Shown here: positions 32,801 to 44,422 of the stretch, piece by piece
How positions within the stretch are numbered: position 1 is the stretch's first letter
Layout of the letters: the number at the start of each line of letters is the position of its first letter
Source: Adineta ricciae
Taxonomy: Eukaryota; Rotifera; Eurotatoria; Adinetida; Adinetidae
Direction of reading: 5' to 3'
Length of the DNA stretch: 64,000 nucleotides
Assembly (NCBI GenBank): GCA_905250025.1
Contig: CAJNOJ010000056.1
Coordinates: forward strand, 186,001-250,000
Notes under the pieces: model-generated
Database searches by the model: none
Told to the model about the DNA's origin: nothing
What the model saw: the letters and a program-made list of their open reading frames with translations, nothing else
Position numbers and translations under genes: made by a program

Positions 32801-35210
32801 TGGTCATTAGATTTCATATGTTGTTCACTATTTTCAACATAGTTCATCTCGTCATTGCCTCGTGATTTAAAATGGGAAACATTTGACGATGTTTTGGATG
32901 AAATTGTGTTTGATTTATGTGTTTTACGATTCGATATTGGAAAATGTTTTGATCGGTTGATACTTGGCCCATTATCAGGCTGAGATTGAGAACTAGATTC
33001 ACTATGTGATCGACTATATTTATGTGGTACAGATGAGCCACTAGCACCGCCGACAGTGGTATCATCATGATCGTCACCATCTGCACCGGATCTAGAACAA
33101 AGAACACAGTATGTGAGAATATGTTCAGCTCGTCTTCTCGTATCGATCGAGGCAAGATAAGTCGAAAGATCAATACTGATAAAATGTTTGCTCTTCAAGG
33201 CTAAGAATACAGCGGATCAAGTTCTGTCTCCAGCGTACAGCTAGAGAAAATAATCGATGCTGATCTTGTATTTTGACTCCCATCAGTTTATCGTTTCACG
33301 TTGCAAAAGCTGCTCGACATACTTGTTTTTCTTATCGAATGTCAACCACAAATAAAGCGTAGTCAACTAATGACTTACTTTTCGTGAAGTGAAGCATAAT
33401 TAAATGAATCCATTTGATCAGACCAACTTTTCATTGTAAATGTTTGACTATCTCCAGTATCATGACGTGGACGAGACGCTGATGATTGTGCCCACGACGA
33501 AGTTGTTGAATCCATCTGTGCTACTGCTACTGATGGTGGTAGGTTTTCTTGAGCAGTCGAACTCAACAAAGGACGTGTTTGATAACCAGGTACTTGTTTT
33601 TGTTCGTCAAACGACTTTTGTGCTGTTGTCGAACTTGTTGATCGTTGTGGGATCGTATCTCGAAGATTTCGTTCTTGTTCATCACGTCTTTGTTTTGCTA
33701 CTGTTAATGTACTAATCAATTCAGTGTTTTTATCATCTTGCATTTGTTTTACATGTTCATCGTCTTGTAACAAACGTGAATGTGTACTCGATTGTTGCTG
33801 CGAGTAGTTTCCATGCGGTGAACGATTGCTATTCTGTAGAACTTGAGGATAAGTTTGTCTAGACTGTTGTTGGGAATTATTATTATTGAATCGGCGAGAT
33901 TTTGTATTGGCAGTTTCACTGATATCATTATCTTCGTCATCACTGAAACGAATTTTTTCTTCATAATTAACTTCCTGAGATGCGCTGGCCCATGTAACAT
34001 TTGCTGTAATTTTCGATAGATCATCAATATCTTTGTTTCGCAAAATTGTTGGAGTTTTATAATCTGTTGCTGTAGTTAAACGTTGTTGAGACGAGGAGTT
34101 GTTGTTACTAAAAGATGACACGCGTTGTTGTTGTTGTTGTTGCTGCTGCTGCTGCTGATGATGATGATGCAATGGCACAGATGCCGATGCCTGATTTGCT
34201 CCATATGAACTATACGAATTGCCTGAATTGTAGGACCACTGGAAAAAGAGAAAAGACGATAATAGTCAAACGAAAAAACATCTTTTCATCATTACCATCT
34301 GTTGTTGTTGTTGCTGCTGTTGTGTTGGATACGTCCGCATGTAGGATGGATTATTCGTGTTTGACATTTGTGATTGAAGTAGATTAGAATTCGTGTTGGA
34401 TGGTAAGATTTGTGGTTGCATAGACAAAGTTGAGAGATTGGTATTATTATTATTATTATTATCATTAGAATCTTTTGGTGAATCAGTGGACACTGGCTGA
34501 ACACGTCCACCACCTTCTTTCCACGATGCTAAATTTGCCGGTCGAAAGCTCGGGCCCTGTGTTGTTGTCGATGACGTCGAACTCGTCAATGCATCTGATG
34601 GTGTTTTCGTCGTTTTATTATCTTGGGTAACTAAACGTGGAAAGTCATTTAATCCAAGTAAATTCGGCGGTTGATCAGCGTTGTGACCAGATGTGACCGT
34701 GCTCCAAGTTGCTGGTGCACGAGGTTTATCTAGATCGGACGACAATGACGATGACGGTTGCTGTGAATACGGTGGTGGTGTAGATGCGTTGGCAGGTATC
34801 GAGTCGAGCTGCTGCTGTGTTGGTTGTTTCGATGGTGTCAACGGACGTGCTGAACTATTCGCGAGATTTGTTGGCGTCTGATTTCCACTTGCTGTCCATC
34901 CATGACTAGTACTCGTTGGCGCTGTTGGATCGAAGGATGATGTGTTAGCGTTGGTTTCACTTTTTAAACTTGGAACATTAGCCGGTGGTGGTATTCGTCG
35001 ACTATTGATTTTTCCGAGGTTCGCCCATCCTTGAGCACGAGCTAGGGAAAAGTAAAATAGTGCACATAATTGATTTTCTTTCACTTGAAAACCGTCTTAC
35101 TTACCAGTTGCTCGACTCGTTTCGTTCGTTCGTGTTTTGTTTACATAATCATTTGCTTTGACACCAGCATAACGTTTGTTTTTATCAATAGATTTACTCG
35201 GAACAGACAT
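26842..35210 (-). CDS. PRRC2: PRRC2/BAT2 family protein (fly Nocte-like), very long
   Basis: The N-terminal domain is diagnostic. After MSVPSKSIDKNKRYAGVKAN come GWANLGKINSRRIPPPANVP, SLKSE, NDFPRL, and GPSFRPANLASWKEGGGR. These match the BAT2 N-terminal domain of vertebrate PRRC2A/B/C (RRMPPPANLPSLKSE, SLRPQNVTSWREGGGR). Later motifs also fit: YEEKIRFSDDED, EGEEWETASESS, and EEFCVVMSKRGRKEQKA. The rest is disordered and rich in Q, S, T, N and P, with a poly-His/poly-Gln tract near 34128-34165. The last exons (26842-29177) are proline-rich. About 14 short introns interrupt it, giving roughly 2,400-2,500 aa. Family members bind RNA and act in translation and stress granules. A split into two genes around 29,200 cannot be excluded, but exon phases and composition run on. 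Confidence 0.85.
34128..34165 (-). repeat. Coding trinucleotide repeat, poly-Gln and poly-His
   Basis: Perfect GTT/GCT/GAT triplet runs on the plus strand encode HHHHQQQQQQQQQQ-type tracts in the PRRC2-like protein on the minus strand. This is a likely length-variable microsatellite. A second such run lies at 34302-34322. Confidence 0.8.
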
Positions 35211-36263
35211 GATAATAAATTAACGAATAATTTTGATGTAGCGATCATGCGAAAATAAAGGAATGACGCACACAATGTGACTAATCGTACACCAAGACGA
35301 CTACGTGAAAGTTGATTGAATAGAGATCGTTATAGAAAAAGAAAAGAAAGAGGTGAATAATGAATCTTATGATTACAATAATTATGAAAAATCTTCTGCC
35401 GGTCGACGATTCAGGACAGAGAGAAATCTAGAATTGAAAAAACAACACGAGCTGTTTGCGACCAAAAGTGCAGAAGAACAGAAGAAACGTTCTTGCGCAA
35501 GTAGAGAACTGTTATTAATTCATCAATAGAAACAACGGATTTCGTAATTACGAAGAGTTTGAATTTCAAGAAATGAAACTCCATCTTTTCTCCACATGCT
35601 AGTACAGTCATAGGAGATGAATGAATAAGTGAAGGACTACAAACGGGAAACAATGGCGATATAAAGTGCACAGATGTGCAAAAGCGACATCTATAATTTT
35701 CATCGTGTACGAGCATGTTGAGTGAGTTTGCGGGTTTGTCGACAGAAAATATTCAAAATAAATTTAGAAAGTACAAGGAAAACTTGTTTCAGAACGAATT
35801 TTCAATATGGTTGCTAAGCAACATGAACTTTCGAAATAAAAAACGGATATTTTGGAAGACAATATCTAGCTGATTAATTCACAATTCACTCTGCTGATAA
35901 ATTCACACCATATGGAAAACCTCGAGTTAGGCCATGAATTAGAATGACAGTTTTTAATTAATGCGAAGATCACTATCGTCGTCATTACTATTAGAACAAT
36001 TTGTACTCAGATAGAAGAATGATGCAAAGTGCGTCATTAGGATATGCTTAACAGCACAGATGGAATTTGATTACATACCACATGCTTTTTCTCACACGCA
36101 TTTATTTTCAATGGACAATGACGCCTACTTTATGGAAAGATTTTCTAAACATCCGAAATGAATTCATACAAAATGGAACAATCGTTAATGATCGAGGAAC
36201 TAAACATTTATTTCTGAAATTTTGACATGTACAAGAGATGCGTAACAAACGTACGAAATCTTG
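35211..36263. other. Intergenic stretch upstream of PRRC2
   Basis: This is expected to hold the promoter and 5' UTR of the PRRC2-like gene (35211 onward) and the 3' UTR of the GPCR. It is AT-rich, and I see no credible coding sequence or RNA gene. Confidence 0.5.
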
Positions 36264-38494
36264 TTATAGTCGACGTGGGATCGTTTTGGTATACGGTGCA
36301 AAATTATTAGCAGCTAGTGGTGTTCTTCCTAATGGCAACGAATGATAGCTGGCGTACTGAAGATTCTGTGCTGCAGGCAACCGCTGAGGATCACGCCGAA
36401 TAACTTGTTTTTTTCGATACCTTGGCACTGTTTGTGGAGTCGTTTTACACGATAATGAGCATTGACATTGAAAGTGATACTTAAAGCAGCATGACTGAAG
36501 AAATTTCACGACTGTCTGCCGTAATTTCGATGATATAATCAAATATATAATCGGTTGTAAAGCACAATTAATAAAAACAAGTAAACGGACAATATTGAGA
36601 AGCCAATGTAATAGAACTTCATTCATGAGGTTCTGCTGAAATAATTGATTATATACAATGAAAAGCAGATTTACTAACCGATATGGTAATAGTAAAAGAA
36701 TGTAAAGTAAAATAACGATGAAGAGCATGATGATCACTTGGACACGTTGAATTGAACGAGAATTCGTTGGGTACTGATTGGTTTCGGTTGGCAGCATAAC
36801 CGACACAGCGGGTGTATCCGACGAATTACGTTTTCGCGATCGATTGGCTATCGCTAACATTGACGATGTCGATGCTGATGTTCGGGCTAGGATATCTTGC
36901 AAAGGATCCTGTTTCTTAAGATTCTGTGTTAGAAAATGATACTCTCGGTGATTATGCCGTGTCTCTTCATTAATCTTTTTACTATATCGACTCGATATAA
37001 CCATAATTCGAATCACTCGACCATAAATAACAATGAGAAAGATTCCTGTGATCACGTATGTGAACGCTAGTAATAGGATCAGATATGTTCGCGACCAAAT
37101 CTCTTTCGCTTCAGTGCCACAAGTAGGTGCGTACGTCCTTTCAGAAGTATTACTTTGATTATCTGGCGCAGATATGGTTTGAAAGTCGTACTTAGTTATA
37201 GAAAACAATGGTAGGTTGATTAGAACAGCGAAAATCCACACGAGACATAAGGTTTGCGAGTAATTACGAATTTGTTGGCGAATGACATTATGCTGTAAAC
37301 AATTTGGAACACCTGTTGGATAACACCGATGAACAGTTAAGATCAAAAGTAGTCCCAGTGCAGCATGCATGGAAACTTGTTGAAAAAATGGGACGAGGTA
37401 ACCTGAAGGACAAAATATACTTGTCAATATTCATTAAGAAACAGGAGATCTATACGCGTGGGATAAACACATAAACTACTTTCATCTAAAGTTCAGGATT
37501 TTTCATGACTTAGCTGAAACCCTTGTGTATTTACATGAAAGTTTTATTAATATTGACAATCTTCTAATGAATATTTGAGATATTTCCGGTTTAGATTTCA
37601 CCGTCATTTATCGAGACGACAATAATACTGGCTAACAATAGCGCACTTTTCTAATCTTATCAAAGTTTAACGATTTACGACTGAATACCCTTCTCTAGGG
37701 ACATTACAGTATTTCATATAATAAAATTTTCCTTTTTCAGAAATCGGTTGTAACTATAAGGCGTTTAGCTTTTGTCATGTACAAAATTATTAGGAGCTAA
37801 AAATATATTTCTTTCGGGTCCTTCGTCCCTAAAAACAATTTTTATATAGATTTCAACAATTTCTTCCGGAAATTCAACCGGTCACAAAGAGTTCAGTGCA
37901 TTTTTAATCCCATCTCATTAAGAATTTATTCAGTACTCCTCTGTAAATTTATCTTCGCTATATTGAACTTTGGTTATTGATAAAAAGACATCATCAACAT
38001 CATCAGCAATAGAAAAAAGAATCATCTTTTGCCCGTTGACTTCATAGATGCGTCAAATTAATGAAGAGATATGTGCTTGTCACTTCATGATTTTTTTCTG
38101 TCATCAGATTAGTTTGGCTAATTCATTTCTAAAACGGGTACTTACTTATGTCTAACAAACTGTAAATCCTCTATCCAAGCTAATTAGGCATTAACATATG
38201 CGTAAGCGAAAAAATTAATTCACATAGTAAAGCGTATTTCTTTTACTTACATGCAATCATTCCCAATGGAAACTCGTCATTTGGATGAAATAAGGCTGCG
38301 ATACGTTCTGGTAAACAACTGAGTATTAAAATAATGTCAGCGATATCAACGTTGATTATGTAGAAATAAGTTGACGTGTGCATTGATCGGTCTCTTAATA
38401 TAGCCAAAATAATGATTAGGTTTGCAATTAAAGCGATTAATATAACAATCATGAAAACGACAAACCATAGAATATCCAACCAAGCTGCAGACAT
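36264..38494 (-). CDS. Class A (rhodopsin-like) peptide-type GPCR, 460 aa
   Basis: Exon 1 is 38251-38494 and exon 2 is 36264-37402. They are joined in phase 1 across an 848 bp intron, which is exceptionally long for this window. Seven hydrophobic segments can be read: LWFVVFMIVILIALIANLII (TM1), IINVDIADIILILSCL (TM2), YLVPFFQQVSMHAALGLLLI (TM3), LCLVWIFAVLINLPLF (TM4), YLILLLAFTYVITGIFLIVI (TM5), VIIMLFIVILLYILLLLPYR (TM6) and LLVFINCALQPIIYLIISSK (TM7). The extracellular N-terminus is only a few residues. The DRY position reads HRC and the NPxxY position reads QPIIY. The third loop is long and basic, and the tail has a Cys-rich CCFKYHFQCQC cluster likely to be palmitoylated. The general layout resembles peptide receptors; the ligand is unknown. 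Confidence 0.8.
37403..38250 (-). other. Long GPCR intron
   Basis: This 848 bp GTAAGT...CTTCAG intron separates TM2 from TM3. It is AT-rich. I see no coding exon, RNA or repeat in it. Confidence 0.6.
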
Positions 38495-39641
38495 TTCAAT
38501 TAAACTTTGCTGTCAATACTAATAAACGATGAATATTTTATTAAAATCTAAAGAATATTAAACTCATTAAAAAATCCCCTCAAGATATTTCATTTTACTA
38601 ATGTATCAAGGTACAAGATGCTATCCATCCAAGCGCCTTTCTATAGCAGACAAGTGCTTCTGACGGATCGGTACATGTTCTTATCATGCACTGGAACTCG
38701 TAATCTAATAAAACAAATAGGCTTAGATAATTAAATTTCAGACGCACTCTTCGCGTTACGAGCAATATTCTTTTATATCCAATTTTTTCTATAAATGCAT
38801 CAAAACGGTGTAGAATTAGTGAACTTAAATGCTCTCAGCGCTGTTTACCTCGAAGAAAGAAAACAGTTCTCAGTTTACCGCTTTTATGTAAGTAGTGAGA
38901 AAGTATCATGATTAATCTCACAGCTCAAGCCGATCAAGTTCTTCATTGGTCGATTAATTATATATTAAGTTCGCATCTTACGTCAATGCTAATTATAGGA
39001 TAGCAGAAAAGACGATGAATAGATGAACAAAATCATTCAAATTTCTTTCAACAAGCACCAGGAAAACATTGCTATGTGAATTTTCAATACATATCCTGAT
39101 TGAACCATTCTTCAACTGACAGCCATTGTTCCAACTAACTTTTGATGCGGAATTAACGACTATTAAATGGACAATATAATAGATTTATTCTTACATGCGT
39201 AATTTTGTGAGATGAGATAATATGAATGTCATTGTTGATAAGAAGACTTGAGCATCAAGCAATATTAATCTTTTAGAGTTCAATAAATCTAACGTTTTTT
39301 TCTTTATTAACTATTTTGTCTCTTCACTACTCAACATTGACAATGAATGTTAATGAATGAGAAGAGAAAAAAAACAAGCGTATCCAACAAAAAGAGAAGA
39401 ACGTTTTTTTCGACGATGAAACAAGGAAAAAGAACAAGAAAAAAAGCACATTTTTATCTCATCCTTTCCAAAACATGTAAATACAATCCTATGAGGATTC
39501 TTTGTTGGAACGAGAAGAACACAGAAACAATAACAACAAGTATACACCTAGTTAATATATATATATATATAGATATGTATAAGACAGTGAATAATATATG
39601 CATGCGAAAAAAGAAAGGAAAAACAAAACACACACACACAG
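38495..39641. other. Intergenic stretch between GPCR and zinc-finger gene
   Basis: AT-rich; it probably includes the GPCR promoter and the 3' UTR of the zinc-finger gene. A TATATATATATATA run lies near 39557-39571 and a CACACACACACA run near 39629-39640. There is no credible coding sequence. Confidence 0.5.
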
Positions 39642-42600
39642 TTATTGCGGAAGTAAAAAGTCGGTCGTTGAACTCGCTGTCGACACTGAATTTGTTGGAT
39701 TGTTTTGATCAGCAATTGTGGCTTGATCTATATTCATATCATTCGTCGCTCCGGGATTTTTCATCACCGTGACAAGACCGCCGAACTCGTCGAATCGAAA
39801 TGGTGTCGTGTTATTACTGGCGCAGATTAACTATAAAATAAAATATGTTTATTAAAGATGTCTTCGCTCCTTCACAATGATGAATAATGCTTAATCAAGA
39901 AGAAGAAGCACGAGTAAGACAAACCTCTGCGCGACCGCGCGACTTGATTTGTTGATGAATGTTTCCGTTATTCGCTGAATCAAGAATGACTACCTATATT
40001 ACAAAGAAAAATTTACGAAGCGTCTGGGAATTTATAAAAGAAAAGTACTCACATCCATTCGATGCTTTTCCGTGATATGTTTAATGAATTCGTCTACATT
40101 ACTTTGATATCGACGACATAATCCACATTGAAATCTAATAGAAACAGAGATAGACGAAGATGTCGTTGATCTTATCACTTTACTTCGTGTTCGGATTTGA
40201 GAGAAGTGCGTCATTGGATAAGAGAACAGGTGTATTCGATTGTCCAGCATGATTATGATGTAAATGTCGCTAAATGAAAACAGATTTCACTCGGCATTTT
40301 TTTCTCTTTTGCATATCTTACTTTTAAATTTGTTTTTTTATCTGTTATATACGAACAGAACGTGCACACATGTGCTGAATCATCCAATTGTAAGTGTTCG
40401 CTTTTGACATGTTCATTCAAATGGTAGAGTTTTGTCGTGGAGAAAGGACATTTCTGACAAGTAAACACACATTTCGATATAACTTTGTAACATTGTGGAA
40501 CAGTGCCATGGGGTGGTGCTATATTCGGCATATCCGAATTCTGAAACAGATAATATAGATGAGAGTCTTTTACCCAATAACACTAGGATATATTTCATCA
40601 AAGAGACAAATAATGTCTTGAAGAACCTATCAAACATCTGATGTGGACTGATGAGTTTTTTTTTATTAACAGCAGACTGATAAAAGTACTCTACTCCAGA
40701 CCATGGATATTTTTCTAAGCTTCTAATCACGCAACTATATGAAAGAAACCTTCGTATGATGTCAAAGAACAACTTACGCGTTTCAGAAGATCTGATCCAA
40801 ATAATCGATTTCCTCGTCCAATTTGCGGAATATTTAATTTATGTATGGATGTTAAATGGCGCTTAAGATGTTCCATTTGATAAAATTTGTTATTACATTT
40901 AGGGCATTCATAATTTCGTTGTCCTTGATGATAGAGCATATGACGCTAGAATAAAACATAATCAGATCTAATTGTCAGCAGATTATTTTCTTTTACTTTC
41001 AATTTTGAAAAACTTTTACAATTGTATGGACACAGATTACACTGAAATTTGTTTGTTTGACTTGAATGACTATAGATATGATTTTGAAAGTCCTATGAAA
41101 AACAACCAAATTGAGCTTATTTCTATAATACTAACAACAAAGGCGCATAGTACCGAATAATCATGAAACACAGTATCACATTTGTTGCATTTCCATTCTT
41201 TTTTATATGTTTTTGGTAAGTTATTAAGAATATCAAGTCCTTCGATATCCCAATGTCGACGAGCCATATGAATTTTCAGATCGGCATTGGTTGCAGCCAT
41301 GAACGAACAGTAAGGACATGGAATCGATCTATAGGAAAATCATAGTATATCATTCTCTTCTGATATTGTCTTACTTTTCTAAATGCTTATGTGCCATGTG
41401 ACGTTTTACATGTGTAGTTGTACAACCGCGGTAATGACATAGTGGACAAGCAAAATCTTTGCCTTCACTACCCATGTGAACACGTAAATGTCGTTTCATG
41501 TTTGCTATACCGAGAAATTTCTTTCCACAATGATCGCAAACAAAATCGAATGGATCAAGTTCTAAATATATGACAATGAAAATCATGGAAAATGTTCGAT
41601 TTCGATCGTGCTATACCAGCATGTTTCTTTGCATGTTTTATCGCTTCAGATTTTGTTGTATATGCTTCTCCACATTCGTGTACTTTACAACAATAGGAAT
41701 GACTCATTTGATCACCTTCCTGTTAAAAGGAAAAGATAGACTTAACGAAAGAAAGATATCAATTTCACTTACATCAGTTCCTAACGGATCATTCTCATTC
41801 TCATTTGGATACGACTGCGATTCGAAGAGACTTTCAATGAATCTCATATACATTTCGGGACATTGTTTAAATGAATGCTTGGATACAATTGCTGAACGGT
41901 TAAAATCGAAAAATTCTTGCTCATCTTTGAAAACAACCTTGAAAAAGACAAAAGCAGATTCTCAATAGATGAAGAAAATGGAACGTGTGCATTTACTTTT
42001 AAAATATGTGCTTGTAAATCACCACGACGACATTCTTCGAGTACTAATCGTCCTAGATTTCTTTCAATCGCATCAATTAAACGTTTCGCCGAGTTTTTAT
42101 CAAGTTTGACGGAAACAACACGGTTGCCTCGTTCATCACATACAAATGTACGTCCTTTACGATTAAATAAATCACTATACTGAAACGAAGGTTCGAATTT
42201 GACATCGCTATCAGCTCGTAATGAACCCATGACTAAATCGGGTAATTGAGCAGCATGGTATCCAGGTCCACCGGTTGATGACAAATGTGCATTGTCTTCA
42301 TCGAAGTTGGACATTTCATCTTCGTCGAAATCTAGAACACGATGAATCGACGCTAATTCATCGTCATTCAAATCCATTCCAAGTTCATCGTCAGAATCGA
42401 ATGTGCCATTGAATAAATAAGAATCATTATCAAATTTATTCGACGAACGTGATGTCGTTGCTTGAGTACTGTTACGTTTCGTTGTCGTTGTTGTTGTTGT
42501 TGCTGCCGCTGTTGTTGGCTGTGGTGTCTCATAATCCATCGAATCAATTGATGATTGATGTGGACGTATGCGTACAATCGGTTTCGTATCATCGTTAGTA

Positions 42601-42839
42601 CTTGTTTGGGATGTTGGTATATCTTCGAATGTCGACGACGATGAGATTTTGACTTTATTATTTGGTAGCATTAAGACATCGACAGATAATTCATCGTGTG
42701 GATTCGATGTATGATCGTGTAGTGGACGATAGATGATGTCAGCATCGACTTTGTAACGTTTCGAGGAAATAAACGAATCATTCAATCGTTCGACAAAAAC
42801 CGCGCAAGGTCGAACGAAATGTTGCTGATTTTTCTGCAT
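39642..42839 (-). CDS. C2H2 zinc-finger protein, about nine fingers
   Basis: The acidic, Ser/Thr-rich N-terminal half starts MQKNQQHFVRPCAVF. It includes a Thr run, DDELGMDLNDDELASIH, and a conserved-looking block around FVCDERGNRVVSVKL and LGRLVLEECRRGDLQ. The C-terminal half carries fingers such as CDHCGKKFLGIANMKRHLRVH with its linker, CPLCHYRGCTTTHVKRH, CPYCSFMAATNADLKIH, CPKCNNKFYQMEHLKRH, CQKCPFSTTKLYHLNEH, CTFCSYITDKKTNLK and CGLCRRYQSNVDEFIKH. A nuclear DNA-binding regulator is the obvious role. I cannot assign an orthologue; finger spacing with CPxC and H-x3-5-H resembles REST/ZNF711-type proteins only in general style. The last exon (39642-39834) ends TASSTTDFLLPQ. Some exon joins between 40560 and 41160 are uncertain. 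The length is roughly 850 aa. Confidence 0.8.
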
Positions 42840-43319
42840 GACAATTTTCTTGGAAATCTAAAAGATTCAATTTCGTTTTCTAATGTTCAAATTCAATATC
42901 CAAGGAAACGATAATAGGCAGCCACGACGGTTTCCTCTTGGACACAATATTTGATATTTCTAAAATAAATATGCCTAGCTCCCTCTGTGATGTGTATTGA
43001 TGAGACAGAATTTTTTGTTCATGACTGAGGATTACTCAGATGAGATTTCATTGGTGAATTGGATATTTTGTTGGAAATTTTTTGAAGAACTTTCCCTGAA
43101 ATAATAAAAGAGTTTTTCATCTGATTGTATACTTAAGCTGGAAATAAATGTAATTTTACAGTGACATCTATCCGAGCTGATTATTTTGTCAAGACCGTAT
43201 GATCAAACGAAAATTTGTTAGAATTAGGATGCTCTCGCTTTTTTTCTATGATTACAGAAAAAAAAGAATTTTGTTTATGTTAAACATCAGGTGACTTCTA
43301 TTTTTTGTTTTGAATAGTC
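42840..43319. promoter_or_regulatory. Divergent intergenic stretch, zinc-finger gene and UFD1
   Basis: This 480 bp lies between two divergently transcribed genes and must hold both promoters. It is AT-rich, with no obvious TATA or motif pair. Just before the UFD1 ATG, the sequence TTTTGTTTTGAATAG resembles a splice acceptor. Confidence 0.4.
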
Positions 43320-44286
43320 ATGTTCTACGATGATAATGATTATTCATCAGATGATGATAATCGATTTCATGCTGTATATCATTGTTATTCTCCAGCGTTT
43401 TTGACCGATCGTGAACAAACCAACATTGAACATGGAGGAAAAATTTTACTACCACAAACTGCACTGGAACAATTAATCGATCAAGTAAAACTTGAATTAG
43501 TTATTGATACATTCGAACGACATGATCGATTTTTAGGCTAGGATAATGTTATTTAAATTAACAAATCGTAAACAAAATCGTAGTACACATTGTGGTGTTT
43601 TAGAATTTTTGCAGAGCAGTGATCCCGTTTGCCATATACCGTACTGGATGATGCGTCATTTATCATTGAATGAAGGTGATGTCATACACGTTGAGTGTAT
43701 CTCGTCCATTCCACCGGCAAGTTTTGCTCGTTTTCAACCGCAATGCAGAGATTTTCTAGATTTGAGTAATCCCAAAGCTGTTTTAGAGAGAGTTTTGAGA
43801 AGTTTTAGTTGTTTAACAAAAGGCGACCTGATATCGATTAATTATCTCGGCCGAAACTATGAATTGGCTGTTTTGGAATTAAAACCAGCTGATGTCGTTT
43901 CAATTATCGAATGTGACATGGAAGTGGACTTTGCTCCTTCTGTTGATCAAACCGAATCCAAATCAACATCGACAACCGCGAAACATCAAGCATTAGTTAA
44001 GTCCTCCTTAACATCTGCACCATTTCACGGACAAGGTAATCGTTTGAATGGAAAGCTTAAAGATACAGATCAAGAAGAACAACAACGTCATGCTGAAAGT
44101 TCACGTAGGCGTGGACAACCGAACTATGATTATAAATGCGGTTTATTACAGTTTCCACGTGCACCGTTACACAGTTTAGATAATGATATGAATGAAATTT
44201 TCGAGAGAAATACTTCAGCTATATTTCAACCATTTACAGGTGAAAAAAAAATTCTTAGACAACTACGAACGGAACAACCAAAGTAG
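43320..44286 (+). CDS. UFD1: UFD1, ubiquitin-recognition subunit of the p97/NPL4 complex
   Basis: Exons are 43320-43484 and 43537-44286, joined in phase 0 across a 52 bp intron, giving 304 aa (human is about 307). The UFD1 double-psi barrel is clear: GGKILLPQTALEQLIDQARI, MLFKLTNRKQNRSTHCGVLE, HIPYWMMRHLSLNEGD, FQPQCRDFLDLSNPKAVLE, LRSFSCLTKGDLISINY, and VSIIECDMEVDFAPS. UFD1 with NPL4 guides the AAA ATPase p97/VCP to ubiquitinated clients, for instance in ER-associated degradation. The C-terminal third is low complexity and Arg/Gln-rich, with a late YKCGLLQFPR block, as expected for the p97/NPL4-binding tail. Residues 4-14 form an acidic DDNDYSSDDD insertion before the barrel that I do not recall in vertebrate UFD1. 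Confidence 0.93.
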
Positions 44287-44422
44287 AAGAGAGAAGAGAA
44301 TGGAAAGAAAGTGACTGCCTTCTTTGTTTCACGTAAATAACTTATTCCTAATCTAGAAAGATTGGTATGTAGAAAAAAATCCGAATAAATTCTTTTTTTT
44401 CTTTTGTTTGTGCTAAACTTCG

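Noticed and set aside
35411..35716. 101-codon minus-strand frame upstream of PRRC2
   Set aside because: No family resemblance, no splice sites that extend it, and it lies where the PRRC2 promoter and 5' UTR are expected.
39347..39772. 141-codon plus-strand frame
   Set aside because: Its 3' half is antisense to the last exon of the zinc-finger gene, and the rest is Lys-rich low complexity.
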